64,000 nucleotides of DNA. Origin: Hyaloscypha bicolor E (taxonomy: Eukaryota > Ascomycota > Leotiomycetes > Helotiales > Hyaloscyphaceae). Of the stretch, positions 32,659 to 45,000 are shown piece by piece. Each line of letters begins with the position of its first letter. The first letter of the stretch is position 1. The notes beneath the pieces are model-generated. The model was not told where the DNA came from, made no database searches, and saw nothing but the letters and a program-made list of their open reading frames with translations. The stretch covers positions 1,178,001 to 1,242,000 of the forward strand of contig NW_020194557.1 of NCBI RefSeq assembly GCF_002865645.1. The letters are read 5' to 3'. The translations under genes and the position numbers were made by a program.

Positions 32659-35600
32659 CAGTCGGTCCGATCCAAAAGCGACGAAAAAAAAATAAAAACC
32701 ACCACAATACTAATTGATATAAATTGTATTAATTAAAACTATACTATATACTATAGGAAATAATTCTATGTTCTCAAAATTATAATATTTTTATTATTAA
32801 GAAAGTTATAATGCACGTGATTAAGCGAGCAAATATTTTTGCGTTTTATATAGTCGTTTTTTTACTTTGGTTATCACGTGACTGCCCCCCTCAGTTAACC
32901 GCTCTTCTATAATTATATTAATATCTCAATAACTATAAACCCAATTAAGTACTTCTTTTATATACTTCCAATAGCTACCTCTATAAGCCTTTAGAAACGC
33001 AAGCGAGCTAATTCGACTCTTGATTTAATTATAGTTCTTATTATAGCTAAAGAAGCTATAATTCAAGTATCTATTAATAAATGGTATAGGAAACCATCTA
33101 ATATAGAGAACGATTCTAATAAATCAGATATTGAATAAAATAATAAAGTAGAGCTTGAAGATTTGACTTTCTTTTGGGCTTAACGAAAGCTTATTATTAG
33201 TAGTAATAAGATAATTATTTTAGAGAAGCCTATCTTTATATAGCGAGAGTAAAGACTTATAGAATAGGCTAGTAAGTTTCTTATTTTATTTTCTTATTTT
33301 TATATTATAATATAAGTATACTAATATTATTTCTAGCTTCCAGAGGCTTATATATCTCTAAATTAATAAAGGAATTAGTAAAGTTATTAAGAACTTAATA
33401 AAAACATATATATAATTAGAGGGCAAAAGATACTCAAGTTATAGAGTAATCTAGTAGGTTTAAGACTCCTATAATTATACTATCTTTTAAATAAAAGAAG
33501 CTATAATTCAATATTATTAGGGGGTTAATTAATATCTCTAGGGATATATAATTAAGGAAAGAGTAAAGGCTTAAAGATAAAGATAATAGAACGAATAAGC
33601 TACTTTTAAATACCTTTATTAGAAACGCTTACAGAGATAATAAAGCTCTAGATATATAAATGACTTATTAAGAAGTCCTTAATAATATAAATATTAAGCT
33701 AGCCTAAACTAAAGAGCTATATACTTTATATATAATTACTAACTTATACTTATTCCGGTAATATACTTAATAGCTTCTAAAGCTAGGGTAATATTGACTT
33801 AAAAGGGTTAATATATTACTCTTAGTAGCCTCTAGTAATTATTACTTAAATAATAGAAAGATATTAGCTCGGCGAATTAGGGGGCTATTTAATTACTATT
33901 AATAGTAGTATAGTATTCCGTAAGAAACTAGAAGTAATAAAAGAGAGAGTGTCTTTTATCTAGATAATAAGGATATTTTTTTAGCCTGCCGTACTTGGTT
34001 AATTAATTAAGAGCTTGAAATAATATTACTAAATAATTTCCTGAATACTATTAATTAGGAGATTTTATCTCGATTATTATTAATAATAGAAAAGCCTATT
34101 GCCCGTACTATAGCTTACTTATAGCTTTTTAGACTCGGCTTTTATTACTATAAGACTAAAAAAGGGCTTTATATAAATGGATATAAATAACCTAATATAA
34201 TTTAGTATTATTAAGAGATATTTTTACTATTAATAAAGGAGCTTTTATTATATATAGTTTAATATAAGAAGAATAAAGCTAGTATATAGTATATAATTTA
34301 ATCTTTACTTCTAATTAGAGTTCAGGTATACATAATATACTTCTATAATAAGAGCTGTTTTTATGGATTTGACTATAAAAAGAGCCTCTGGCTAGCAGAT
34401 AATTAGTAAAAAATGCCCGGAAAGAGTAAAGGGAGGCTAATTCACGATTCTGAATTCGTAGGCCCTGAGGGGCGTATTAGGGTACCAAATAATAAAGGCA
34501 TTTTTATTCCGGATAATTCTAATTTGAATGCCCGTCAAATTATATATCCAGGCTTAAATAGGGACCCCTGGTGGGATATAAAACAGCTACTGGTACAGAT
34601 TACTAGGATGCTTAATATATTTGAATAGAAGTACCCAAATTATATAGCTATTCTAATATTTGATTAGTTTTCTATATATACTTCATATAGCAAAGGTGTA
34701 CTGAATGCCTTTAGTATAAATAAGGGATTAGAGGGAGTTAAAAAGGGTAATATTAAGGCCTATAGAAGGAATATATACTTTTCACTAAAGTATATAATCC
34801 CGGGGTTATAGGGCACTATTTAAGTCCTTTAATAACTTAATTCGAATAGAGAAAGAGAGCCTAAGGGTATGGAACAGATTCTTATTAAGTAAGGTTATAA
34901 TATATCTGGCTTAAGATTTAAGTATCTAAAGGATACTAAGTATACTGCATCTCTTGAATACCCTTCTGATATTGAATAAACGTGCTGTTTAGCTTATATA
35001 CTATTGAATTACTAAGACTTCTTTAAAGAGAAGTCCCAAGTTAAAGAGCTTATTACAGATCGGGAATATAAGGCTGTATTTTTACTAAAGTTCCACTGCG
35101 AAATTAACCTAATTAAGATATACTAGGGGTATAGTAAAACTCGATATCGTTAAGTAAAGAAGACTAGCTTTCCAGATGCCAAGATTAAGGTAATAGAGGC
35201 ACTTGAAGCTTGTTTAATTGAGACTATACAGAGGTTTTATAACTATATATTCTGCTGAATGGATGCATATTAGAAGGAATTAAGTATTAAATAAGCTGCT
35301 TAATATATACGGAAGCAAAAACGCTATAGAACGATATCTAAAAAGGTAATAGATAAATGGGATAATATGTAAAAGTAAGGGAAAGAAGGTAGCTAAGTAA
35401 TAAGTAAGGTTTATGGATTTAGTTTGGCCAAAAATTAGCTTGAAACCTATATAATTAGGGCCCTACTATATATATAATATATATAGTACCAGAAAAAGCT
35501 ATATTTAGTATTTAGGAAGGCTTACTTAAGCTTATAGGGCTTAATTATTATTATTATATTAATAATAAGGCTGGTGAGATGCCGCGATCTCCCCTTAAAG

Positions 35601-35862
35601 CCCGGGCTCACGTGACCTTAGCAAGCAAATATATTTGCGTTTTGTATAGGGAAAAATCAAAAAAGTAAAAAGGGTCCGTGCACTTTAAGCCTCGATTATT
35701 AATGAACCACAAATTATATTAAAAATCTGATTAATAGGTATTTTTCGCCTGGTTCTATTCTATAATCGCATTACTTAGAATAAATTAATTGGGGTTGTGG
35801 TTAAAAAGTTATTATGGGCGTAAAAGAGCGACCGTTTTGTCGCTTTTGGATCGGACCGACTG
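32659..35862 (+). mobile_element. 3.2-kb Tc1/mariner-pogo-like DNA transposon, RIP-inactivated
   Basis: Inverted ends begin CAGTCGGTCCGATCC and continue AAAAGCGAC on both sides; the element is flanked by TA (32657-32658 and 35863-35864), the target of Tc1/mariner elements. A transposase reads on the plus strand through many TAA/TAG codons (separate entry). Confidence 0.85.
33000..35400 (+). pseudogene. DDE transposase of the 3.2-kb element, full of RIP stops
   Basis: Readable blocks on the plus strand: DSEFVGPEGRIRVPNNKGIF and PDNSNLNARQIIYPGLNRDP near 34440-34570, then WWDIKQLLVQI, AILIFD followed by SYSKGVLNAF and MNKG-like residues near 34650-34740, and KAVFLLKFHCEINLIKIY with TRYR and VKKTSFPDAKIKVIEALEAC near 35070-35220. 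The LIFD and FHCEIN blocks match the second and third acidic positions of fungal DDE-superfamily endonucleases. Stop codons replace Gln and Trp codons as expected of C-to-T change. The start is not defined. The protein is dead. Confidence 0.75.
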
Positions 35863-37013
35863 TAGTACCCGTATATACGACAGAAATAAACACTGTGCAG
35901 ATTGCATCTTTGTATCCCTATTTAATATAAGCTTCCTATAATACTAAATAAAACTCACTAACTAATACGGTCGATGTTTTGGTGTCTCCTCTGGAGGTGT
36001 GCGTGCGTTTGGTTTGCACCTTGACTTTGCTCTAGTCTGCCCATAGAGAGCGTCCGGATCAAGCTTCTTAAAATTTGAATTCCAAATCCAGCCAACTTCT
36101 TGCGACGGGCCATCTTGGCTCGTAGCAAGCCACAGTATAGTCTTTTGTCCAAAAATAAGAATTTCCTTTTCTTCAAAAACATCGAAAAGATACACTCGAA
36201 TCGGTAAAGTTTATTTTCAGTGTCATCATCACTCACTTCTCCAGCCTGGAATGATAGGAATGGGTATCCTACTTCAAATTCCATGGTAGTGCGGTTGAAT
36301 ACGAATAGAGTTGCAATGAGGTACAAGATGCTACGCGCTAACAATGTGTCGTCGCTCTTCCATTGGACCCAGGGGTAGCTCGAGTCGTACCTGGCACATC
36401 GGGGGTAGTAACAGTTTACTCAGGATCTGGAAAATGATGATTAACAGAGTTCACTGTTTCAATGGCCGATGTAGGTAATAATTTGAGCATCGAATTACCC
36501 TACAATCATGAAAAACTGTCAAACGGGAGCGAGAATTCAAACTTGTTGGGGGATTCTTCAGTAATATTCGGCATCATCTCGATCTCCTGTAGTTTTTGGG
36601 TGGAATGAAAGCTAGGAGGCATTGATCGAAGACCAGAAAGCTACACATAGAAATCTTCCACAACAGCTCTTTTCCGCCTTTTCTCTGGCGTTTAACCTCG
36701 CCAGAGTCGAGGCTTGGTGGCTGTGAGCCATTAGCAGACTACGTTACACAGCGACGTGCACAACTACACTAATGATAGAAATGAGTAACTGACGGTAGAA
36801 TAAGTTTCGAGGAATCGCAGGTGCTGATTAATAGATGAAAAGAAATGGATTAAGTGAGCTTCATCACCATCCCCTCGCCTTTTAAATTCCCACGAACGCT
36901 CGAGGGTTAACATGAGCAGCACATGTTTCAAGAATTTAAGGGCTTTTGGGTAGTCTCATACAGTTGTGATTGTCTTGGAGTGGACGGGGTGTTGCGTAGC
37001 TATCCTCGTGGGT
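35863..37013. other. Gene-free stretch upstream of nothing certain; possible small minus-strand ORF
   Basis: A 128-codon minus-strand frame (35958-36344, MLARSILYLIATLFVFN...) starts with a hydrophobic segment and could be a small or remnant gene whose second half continues in another frame. I do not recognise it. The rest, to the end of the HET gene, shows nothing. Confidence 0.35.
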
Positions 37014-38963
37014 TTATTCGAAATGCAAAGTCTCAACTACCATCTTTCCTTCCTCCACTTCTGCTAGAATTTCCCCGTTCATCAAACCATAAATATAACA
37101 TTTGCCTACTACCAGATACTTTTCTCCAATGGCTCGAATGACTAATGGTTTATCGCAGCCGAGCACAACACATATCTTGTCCCCAATTTGACTGTCCGGC
37201 GGACCCATCCCCATGTATCCTTTAGCGGTAATGAAAAGGGCTCTGTCACTAGAAGCAACTTCGAATGTGAATGCCCAATCTTGAGCATGTTGAGCAACAC
37301 CAGATTCGTCGTAGGGTTCCGGCCACTGAAGTTCATCTTCCGGTCTAGTGGCCGCGAGGAATGGATCCAGCATCTCTTTCTTTGACGGGATACCGGTTTC
37401 CACAAAGTCCAGTGAGGAGCATCTCCAAACAGTAAAGTTTTGTGCGAACAAACTCCCACTTTTATCGCCTTCTATAAATCTCTCTATTTGTTTTACAAAC
37501 ACCGGATCATTTTTACGACGCACTAGGCTGCCAGCCCCGACTATATACATGAAGCCGGCAGCTTCGTCGAAGAAATCGCTTTGCCTATTTCCGTGAACCC
37601 TCACCGAGTCGTCAGTGATTGTTGTTCGGAAAAATACTTGATACTGTGAGATTCCTGTAGGATGGGGGACCTCGGCATGACTCAAAACTAGGTCTTGCCA
37701 ACTTCTTTTCGGCCAACGCTCATGTTGTCGTTGGGACGTGATCGTATCAACTACTACACCATCGCAATTCAAGATTTTCGATCCTGACGAGGAGCTGAAA
37801 ATGCTTTTGCGCCCACCAGACGCACGATATTTACCTAAGCTCATGCTTTGGCCATGTCTGTTACCACTTCTAAAATCAGGGACCCACGAAGGTGTATCCA
37901 GAGGGTATTGGTCGCCTAAAATGCCAATTCCCGCAAACGAAATAATGGAAAGGTCAAGATATGCCATGATATATTTCATGGTAAACTCTGCGTAAACCTC
38001 AGAGATCGGCTTATCATAGTCCGGCACCAGAAGTAGATTTTTCAGTTCTGCGACACCGAGCAGAGCATAAACCAAATCTCTCGGATCTGTTGATTTCAAT
38101 CGAGTCATCAGATGTATAGGGGAAAAGTTCCACAAGTCGCCAAGTTCTCTGCTTTCGAAGTACCTGGGGAGTTTGACGTGGATAAAGTCCATGGGAATCG
38201 AAAAGTTTGCAAGAATGAGGTAGATCAGCTGGTCCCCAGTTAACAGACTTCTTAATGGGCTGCTCACAATCCTTCCATGCGCCACCGAAGCGGTGCTAAG
38301 ATCCAACCAGTCAAAACGGTCAGGGCCGCATCGAAATACCGCAGCCTTGGAGACTATGAACTCCTGGAATACCCAGACTCGGGTCCACCATGGCCTTTCA
38401 AACAGCCTCCTCACTGCTAACCAGGCAGTTTCATCCAATAATCCCGGATTTTGCTCATATAGGTTCGAAACAATAGGTATTATCTCAACAGCTTCGGTCG
38501 CGGCGACCAAATTATCGACCAAGTTTGTATCAGTTAACATCCTAATCAACTCCACAGCCAGCGAACTATCCTCCCCTTCCTCGCCCAGCCAGACATCCAC
38601 AAATTCGGCCCTGTGGTATAGATCCCTCATTATAGTAACCTGATGACTCTTCTCTGGGTTGTTCGTTTGATCGATGCAGATAGCATCGATCCAGTAAACT
38701 CGCGACTGGTCCGCATGCCTCAACCTTCGCAGCGCATGACACAAATTGACCGTTACCGGAAACGAAACTCCATCAACGATGATAGGAAGGCGAACAGACG
38801 CGTCCCCCCAGCAATACGACAAGGCGATGTATTCTATTGCGTCTTCAAGGTTTGTCTTAAATGCCTTGCATTCCACTGGAGCGGAGAAAGTGGGGGACGG
38901 CTGGATCTCGAGCAAGCGGATTTCACGCCGGCGGCGGTCGAGGGGTTGGTACTGATACGACAT
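37014..38963 (-). CDS. HET-domain (heterokaryon incompatibility) protein
   Basis: Intronless minus-strand gene, 649 aa from the ATG at 38963 (MSYQYQPLDRRRREIRLLEI). The HET domain occupies about residues 40-195: EYIALSYCWGDAS, then VYWIDAICIDQTNNPEKSHQ with IMRDLYHRAEFVDVWLG, then ARRLF-like ERPWWTRVWVFQEF. These are the three classic HET blocks. The C-terminal two thirds are the variable part common to such proteins, ending in GLMNGEILAEVEEGKMV. HET proteins trigger programmed cell death on non-self fusion; the partner is unknown. No lesions are visible although both flanks are RIP-degraded. Confidence 0.92.
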   Translation of the reverse strand: MSYQYQPLDRRRREIRLLEIQPSPTFSAPVECKAFKTNLEDAIEYIALSYCWGDASVRLPIIVDGVSFPVTVNLCHALRRLRHADQSRVYWIDAICIDQTNNPEKSHQVTIMRDLYHRAEFVDVWLGEEGEDSSLAVELIRMLTDTNLVDNLVAATEAVEIIPIVSNLYEQNPGLLDETAWLAVRRLFERPWWTRVWVFQEFIVSKAAVFRCGPDRFDWLDLSTASVAHGRIVSSPLRSLLTGDQLIYLILANFSIPMDFIHVKLPRYFESRELGDLWNFSPIHLMTRLKSTDPRDLVYALLGVAELKNLLLVPDYDKPISEVYAEFTMKYIMAYLDLSIISFAGIGILGDQYPLDTPSWVPDFRSGNRHGQSMSLGKYRASGGRKSIFSSSSGSKILNCDGVVVDTITSQRQHERWPKRSWQDLVLSHAEVPHPTGISQYQVFFRTTITDDSVRVHGNRQSDFFDEAAGFMYIVGAGSLVRRKNDPVFVKQIERFIEGDKSGSLFAQNFTVWRCSSLDFVETGIPSKKEMLDPFLAATRPEDELQWPEPYDESGVAQHAQDWAFTFEVASSDRALFITAKGYMGMGPPDSQIGDKICVVLGCDKPLVIRAIGEKYLVVGKCYIYGLMNGEILAEVEEGKMVVETLHFE

Positions 38964-39285
38964 GCTTCTGTGAAATAAAGACGCGAGCGAGTGCAAAATA
39001 TTTGACTCCTTGTTCTGGACTCTTCCTAGGAGGCACAGTTTGTCGAGAACAGAAGTTGAGTGTGTGTGGGGTCGCGATCTCTTGAATTGGTGTTCTGTTG
39101 TGAGGCAGTGCTGGCTTCCGGCGTGTACCGAGCCTCTTTAGTACGGGTGACCATAGCGACCAAAAGGGTCAATGGCTTTTTCCGCAAAATCGAATTTTTG
39201 GAAAATCGAATTTTTGACCCATTACATATTACTTACTTGAATTATTCCACTTTTAACATATTGCACGCATTATACGGCACTAAAA

Positions 39286-40460
39286 ATGCCTCCAAAGATT
39301 GATCTTGAGCCTTATAAAAATGAGATTCTTAGTTGGATCTCTGAGAAGCATATAATTCCTGAGATTTTAAGTAAAATAAGAGGAATTCTATAGATTAAAT
39401 ATAGCCTAAAAATACTGAAACAAGCTCTCTCTAATTAGGATATATCGCATAATAGAAAGAATGGGTCTCCTGAGATTAAGAGAATTAAATTATATATCTC
39501 TAAGTTATTTGCAAGTAATTATAATAATAATATAATTCTCTAAATACTTTTAGTTAAGGAAATATCTCTCTACTACTAATAGCTCGCATAATATAAGCTA
39601 GATCTTGGCCTTGTTCGGAGAATAATAATAGAGAAGAGGAAATAAAAGTACTAATAGCTTATAAATATTATATAAGAGAAGCTAGACTATAGAAGAATTA
39701 AAGGCTATAAAGTAGACTTAATTAAGATATATTTCTATTAAATAGAAATTACTATTTTTTATAAATTAATCTATAATATTATTAAAGGCTTAGATAATAA
39801 AGGCTATAAATATTATATAAATAATATATAATATAAAAAGCAAGAAATAGTAATTAAAGGCTCGAATTAGAAGTAATTTCTTAATTAATATAATAAGCTA
39901 GCTCTATAGGGCTTCTAAATCTATACTATTATTAATATTTATTCTTATAATATTATCTTATATTATATAGGCATTTCTAATTATATAGTATATAATATAC
40001 TTAGCTAGTTTCTTTAAATACTTAGAAAGCTTAACTATTATTCCCGAGTAATTTCCTCTAATAAAAAAAAAGAGATTTCTTTTATTAATAAAGTCTAATA
40101 TACTTTCTCTTATATAATAATACTAATTTCTTCTTTTAAGAAAATCTATTACTTTAGAACTAATATAAAGAATTAAAGAATCGAGTTTTAATAAAGTTAA
40201 TTTGAGAAATCCCGGCTATATTACTAGTATATTTATATTTATATCTATTTATATAATTCTTTTATTTAGGCTAATCTAGTATAGGACTTTTTTTAAGCCC
40301 TTATAATAGCTAGGGACTTTAATAGTACTTTTATAGACCGAATTACTATATTAGCTATTTATATATTTATTATATAATATATTATAGTATTATATATAAA
40401 TATATAAAATTACTACCGGATCTAAAAAAATCTAAAAAGAAAATACTATATAATAGGCAT
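39286..40460 (+). pseudogene. Integrase-core (DDE) transposase, RIP-inactivated
   Basis: Begins MPPKIDLEPYKNEILSWISE and continues KHIIPEILSKIRGIL*IKY, the opening of a widespread fungal integrase-core transposase (pattern recalled from such proteins). Later blocks, read through stops: LYYIGISNYIVYNIL, LRKLNYYSRVISS, YYFRTNIKN*RIE, FNSTFIDRITILAIYIFII and near the end N-YRI-K. These fit the catalytic core and the region after it. Stops stand where Gln, Trp or Arg would be. The protein belongs to the 9.7-kb TIR element. Confidence 0.65.
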
Positions 40461-41826
40461 TTTTATATTTCTTTATAAATATATAATTATTAAGTAATAT
40501 AAGCTTCTAGTAAATAAGGGGCTCTTAGCTAAATTAGAATAAGTTATTTCTATAATTTCTTTTTTTTTCTAATTTAAATAATAGCTTATAATATAGCTTA
40601 ACTTAAAAGTTTATATAATTTTTATTTAAATAAATAAATTAAACTCTAATATCTTTTTATTACTAGTTTCTTTTCTTAGTTCTAAAATCTCTTAGTTAGC
40701 TAAACTATAAATACATCTTTATATACTAAGATTATTAGCTATAAATATTAATAAATATTTTCTATATAATATTTTAATATAATATAAATTAGAGTTTATA
40801 GATATTAAAATTAATTCTTTAAGTCTTATAGAAGAAACTAGTAAATTAGATAATTCTAGACTTTATATTAAAATATATTACTGCCTTTAGTTTACTATAT
40901 AATATTATATTACTAGTAGAAACTCAAGCCTATAACTAGAACTTATTTTAAAAATTAAAATTAGTATTAAGGAAATATAATAAAACGAATCTTGCCTTAA
41001 ATAACTAATTTCAGAAAACTAGAAGTTTATAAAAACTATATAATTCTAATAAAAAGAGATTAAAGAAATAAATATTAGTAAAGAAAGTAATTTAAATAAA
41101 TTAGATAAGAAAGAATAGAATAAGAAATAGCCGAATAAAAGAAATTTATTAGAATAGAAAATCTAAAAGAAAAAGTAAATCTTTATTTAAGAATTTTATT
41201 ATATTTTTATTTTTATTATATAATTTATTTATAATTATATCTTCTTTTTTTATTTATTTTAAAATACTTTCTAGAAAGATTTCTGGCTTTCTTTTAAGGT
41301 ATTTTATATATAGAAATACTTTTAATAAATCTAGCTAGTTCTAATATAAATAATATAATATAGAAGTTCCTTATTTATTTAATTTATATAATTTAAGACC
41401 TTAATATTATAGTATTTCTTTAGTTAATCTTATAATATCTTTTCCTATATTATAAAATATAAAAGAAACTACTATTAAGATTTTAGATAATAATTCAATA
41501 TTTCCTATTAATAGCTTTTATTATATAGCTTTCTTTTCTTCTCTTTTATTAAGTCCGAATTAAGCCTAAATAAAAAGTCTTTTATAGAAAGGAAACTATA
41601 ATAAAATAAAAGCCTATATAAAGTATATTAGAATATAAAATATAACTTAATAGTAAAATAATAAATTAAAAATATAAATAGTAAAGTATAAATAGTATAT
41701 AATATATAAAAGCTTAATTAATTAAATACTTAAAAGAAATTATTCTCTAAAACTATAGAAAAACTAGTATTTTTATATAATTTCCGTAAGTTATATAGTA
41801 AAGGCTATAGCCTTTACTATATAACT

Positions 41827-42073
41827 TATTATAAATATAAGATCTAGGGCCTAAAAGGCAGAGTTAAACTATCTTTATTCTAATAATTTAAAGCTAAAAA
41901 AAGAAAAGAATTTTAAAAAAGCCTCGGATCTAAATAATTATAAGCTATATATAGACCTATATATTAGCTTAAACTCGGGGTTATATATAATTATTAGGTA
42001 ATTATAGATACCAGATATCTTACTAGTTCTGGTTTAACCCTTACTAGTATTATATATTATAATAATTATAATA
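41827..42073 (-). repeat. LTR, downstream copy relative to the element's orientation
   Basis: Matches 47566-47812 along its full 247 bp; differences are mainly transitions. Confidence 0.8.
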
Positions 42074-45000
42074 TTACTTCTTTCTTTAAAGTAAGCTTAT
42101 CTCTAAGCTTTAAAAGTTCCTATTAAATTCTCAAGTTATAGGTTATATATTAAAGGTCAGGGCCTTTTATATATAACTTTAAAGGATTTCTGTTTATATT
42201 ATATAGTTCCGGTAATCTATTTTTTTGGTATAGTCTAACTAATAAAGAAGGTTCTAATACAATTCTAGCTATTCGGGATTCTTATTATAGAAGCTTTAAA
42301 AAGCCAGAGTACTATTACTTAATAAGAATATAAAATATTACTTCGAATCTAGATTTTATTTTTTTTACTAGATCCGGTATTTTAGCTTCCTATAAAGTAG
42401 TTTTACTACTAATATTTTCTAAACTTTATACTTTATTTCTCTGTTCTATAGTTCTAATAATAGAGGCTTTAGATTTATTTATCTAGAAAAGAAATTATCT
42501 AGATCTTTATATAGCTTCTCTATATAAAATACCAGATATATTCTATTAATTCTAGTAGCTTAAGCCTAAAAAAATACTTTATTTATTTCAGAATTTCATA
42601 TAGTTCTTCTATTTAGTAAACTAGCTTATAGCTCGAATAATTATTCTTCTAGTATTTAGTAATAATTTATATCTTATTTCTTATTCTAAAGTCTACTAAT
42701 TAGTAATACTTATTAGCTTAAATAGTATAATATTCTTATATTTATATTATATTCTTTTATATCTTTTATTATAATTCATAAAGCTATATTATTAGAGCCT
42801 TTATTTCTTATTTATTTAGCTCTTTCTTTAGAATATCTAATTATATCTGAATTTTCTAGTTAAATAAAATTCGCGATTTATAGCCCTTTTCTATAAGAAA
42901 TAGAATCTGGCCTATAGTCTTATAGATTAGAGCTATTTATTAATAATTAATTATTATTATTTATTTATTCTAATTATTCTAGTAATAGTTTATATAAGGA
43001 TATAGCTATTAGTTTAGAAATAGTTAGTAATTAATAATTTAAGCTTTATACTAATATATTTATAGAACTCGCTCTAGAAATCTAATATAAACTAGAGTTC
43101 TTAATTAGATACTAGAGTTTTTAGAATACTAATTTAGTAAACTATATAAATAAGAAAAAGAAGTACTATTTCTTTAGCTATAACTATATCTCAAATAGGA
43201 ATTATAATAAAGTATTTACTTAAATAATTAATAAAGATTATTACTATATTATATTTATTTCTATTTATTAGATACTTCTTAAAATCTACTAATATATATT
43301 ATTAGAAGTAGTTAGAAACTAGTAATAGATATAAGAAACCCGGTTTTTTATTTCTAAAAATATAGAATTATTAATAAGTATAATAGTTATCTTTATACTA
43401 ATTAATATTTGTTTTCTAGTCTAGCTAATAGTAGCGGGCCTAAAGAAGCTATTTAAGCTTAGTTCTTCCGAAAATTTTTATTAGAAGCTATATATATACT
43501 TTTTAAATAAAAGTAATATATAAAAGTATCTCGAGTATTATTATATTATTAGATATAAATAATTTATTATATTATAAGAAAAAACTGCCTTATAATATTT
43601 AAGTATATTTTTTTTTATTTCTTGCCTTATTTTATAGCTTTTCTAGCTCTAGTAATTCTCGGTTTTTACTTAATAGCTTATTTATAAGCTAGAGATTATT
43701 ATATTAGGTTTCTTTCTAAGCCGGGCTTACTAAAGCCTTAATTAGAGCTAATTAGAGATCTCGTATAATATTATTATTAATCTTTTATTATAAGAAGAGA
43801 ATTTGAATCTAGTAGGCTATTATTATTTTATTTTAGGTAATTATATTCTTATATTTCCTATTTAGAATATTTGCTTATTTATTTAACTTATTTATTTAAT
43901 ATATAAACTTAAAATAATAATAAAAAAAAAAATTTTATCTAATAAACTTATTTTACTAAAAGCTTCTTTATAGTTATAAAATACTTGAAAGCTTAATAAT
44001 CTAAATAAATTATAAAGAGTACTTCCTATAGGCTTTTTAGTTCTACTTACTATTTAATTAAGGAAGAAATAATAGTAAATATCTATTTATTATAAATATT
44101 ATAGTTTAGTTTTACTAACTATATAGTTTTAAAAAGAAATACTAGCTATAACTTTATTTAATATATCTGTTTTAATTATAATAGAGAAATTTGGATTATA
44201 GTAATATAAAATTAGTACTAAAAGTATAACTTACTTTAGCTTAGTAAAACCTTTTTAATACTAATCTATTTACTTAAATTGAACTCTCTTATATATTAGA
44301 GCTATTAAAAGCTTTATTATATAGCTATATTTTATAATAAAGTATTAATAAAAGTTATAAAAGCCTAGAAAGCCTTATATTTCCTTAATTATTATTAGTA
44401 ATTACTAGTTTTTAATAACTACTATTTTATTTAAATCTATTTTAATATTTTTAGTAGAAATAATAAAGCCTAAATACTTTATATAAGTAATCTTAAATTC
44501 TAATTTCTTAATATTTATTTAGAAACTAGTATTTTATAATTACTAAAGAATCTTTTATATATAGTCTTTATATTTTAGGAAATTATTTGAATAAATTAGA
44601 ATATTATTTAAATAAACTATATAAAAGATATTAAAATAATTAAAAAGAATATTATTTATATATCTCTAATATAATAGAACTATTAGTTAGGCTTTCCCAA
44701 AAAACTTTATATTTATAAGCCCTATATTTTATATAAAATATTATAAGTTCTTCTAATTCTAGATCTATTCGAATCTAATAAAATACTTACTAAATATCTA
44801 GCTTTATATAAACCTTAGCTTAAGCTAGTTATATAAGAATCTCGTAAATAAAAGAAAGAAAATAGTAATTCTTTTATATTAAGTTATTTAGCTTATAATA
44901 GTTAATATAGAATTAGAAAGCTTTATTAGTCTTTTTTATAAAAAGAATTAGAGATATAAAAGAGAACTAGCTTGGCTTAATAAAGCTTTATTAGAGGTTC

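Noticed and set aside
35958..36344. 128-codon minus-strand frame as a firm gene
   Set aside because: Unrecognised, needs a frame change to extend, and lies at a transposon edge; mentioned only as possible.
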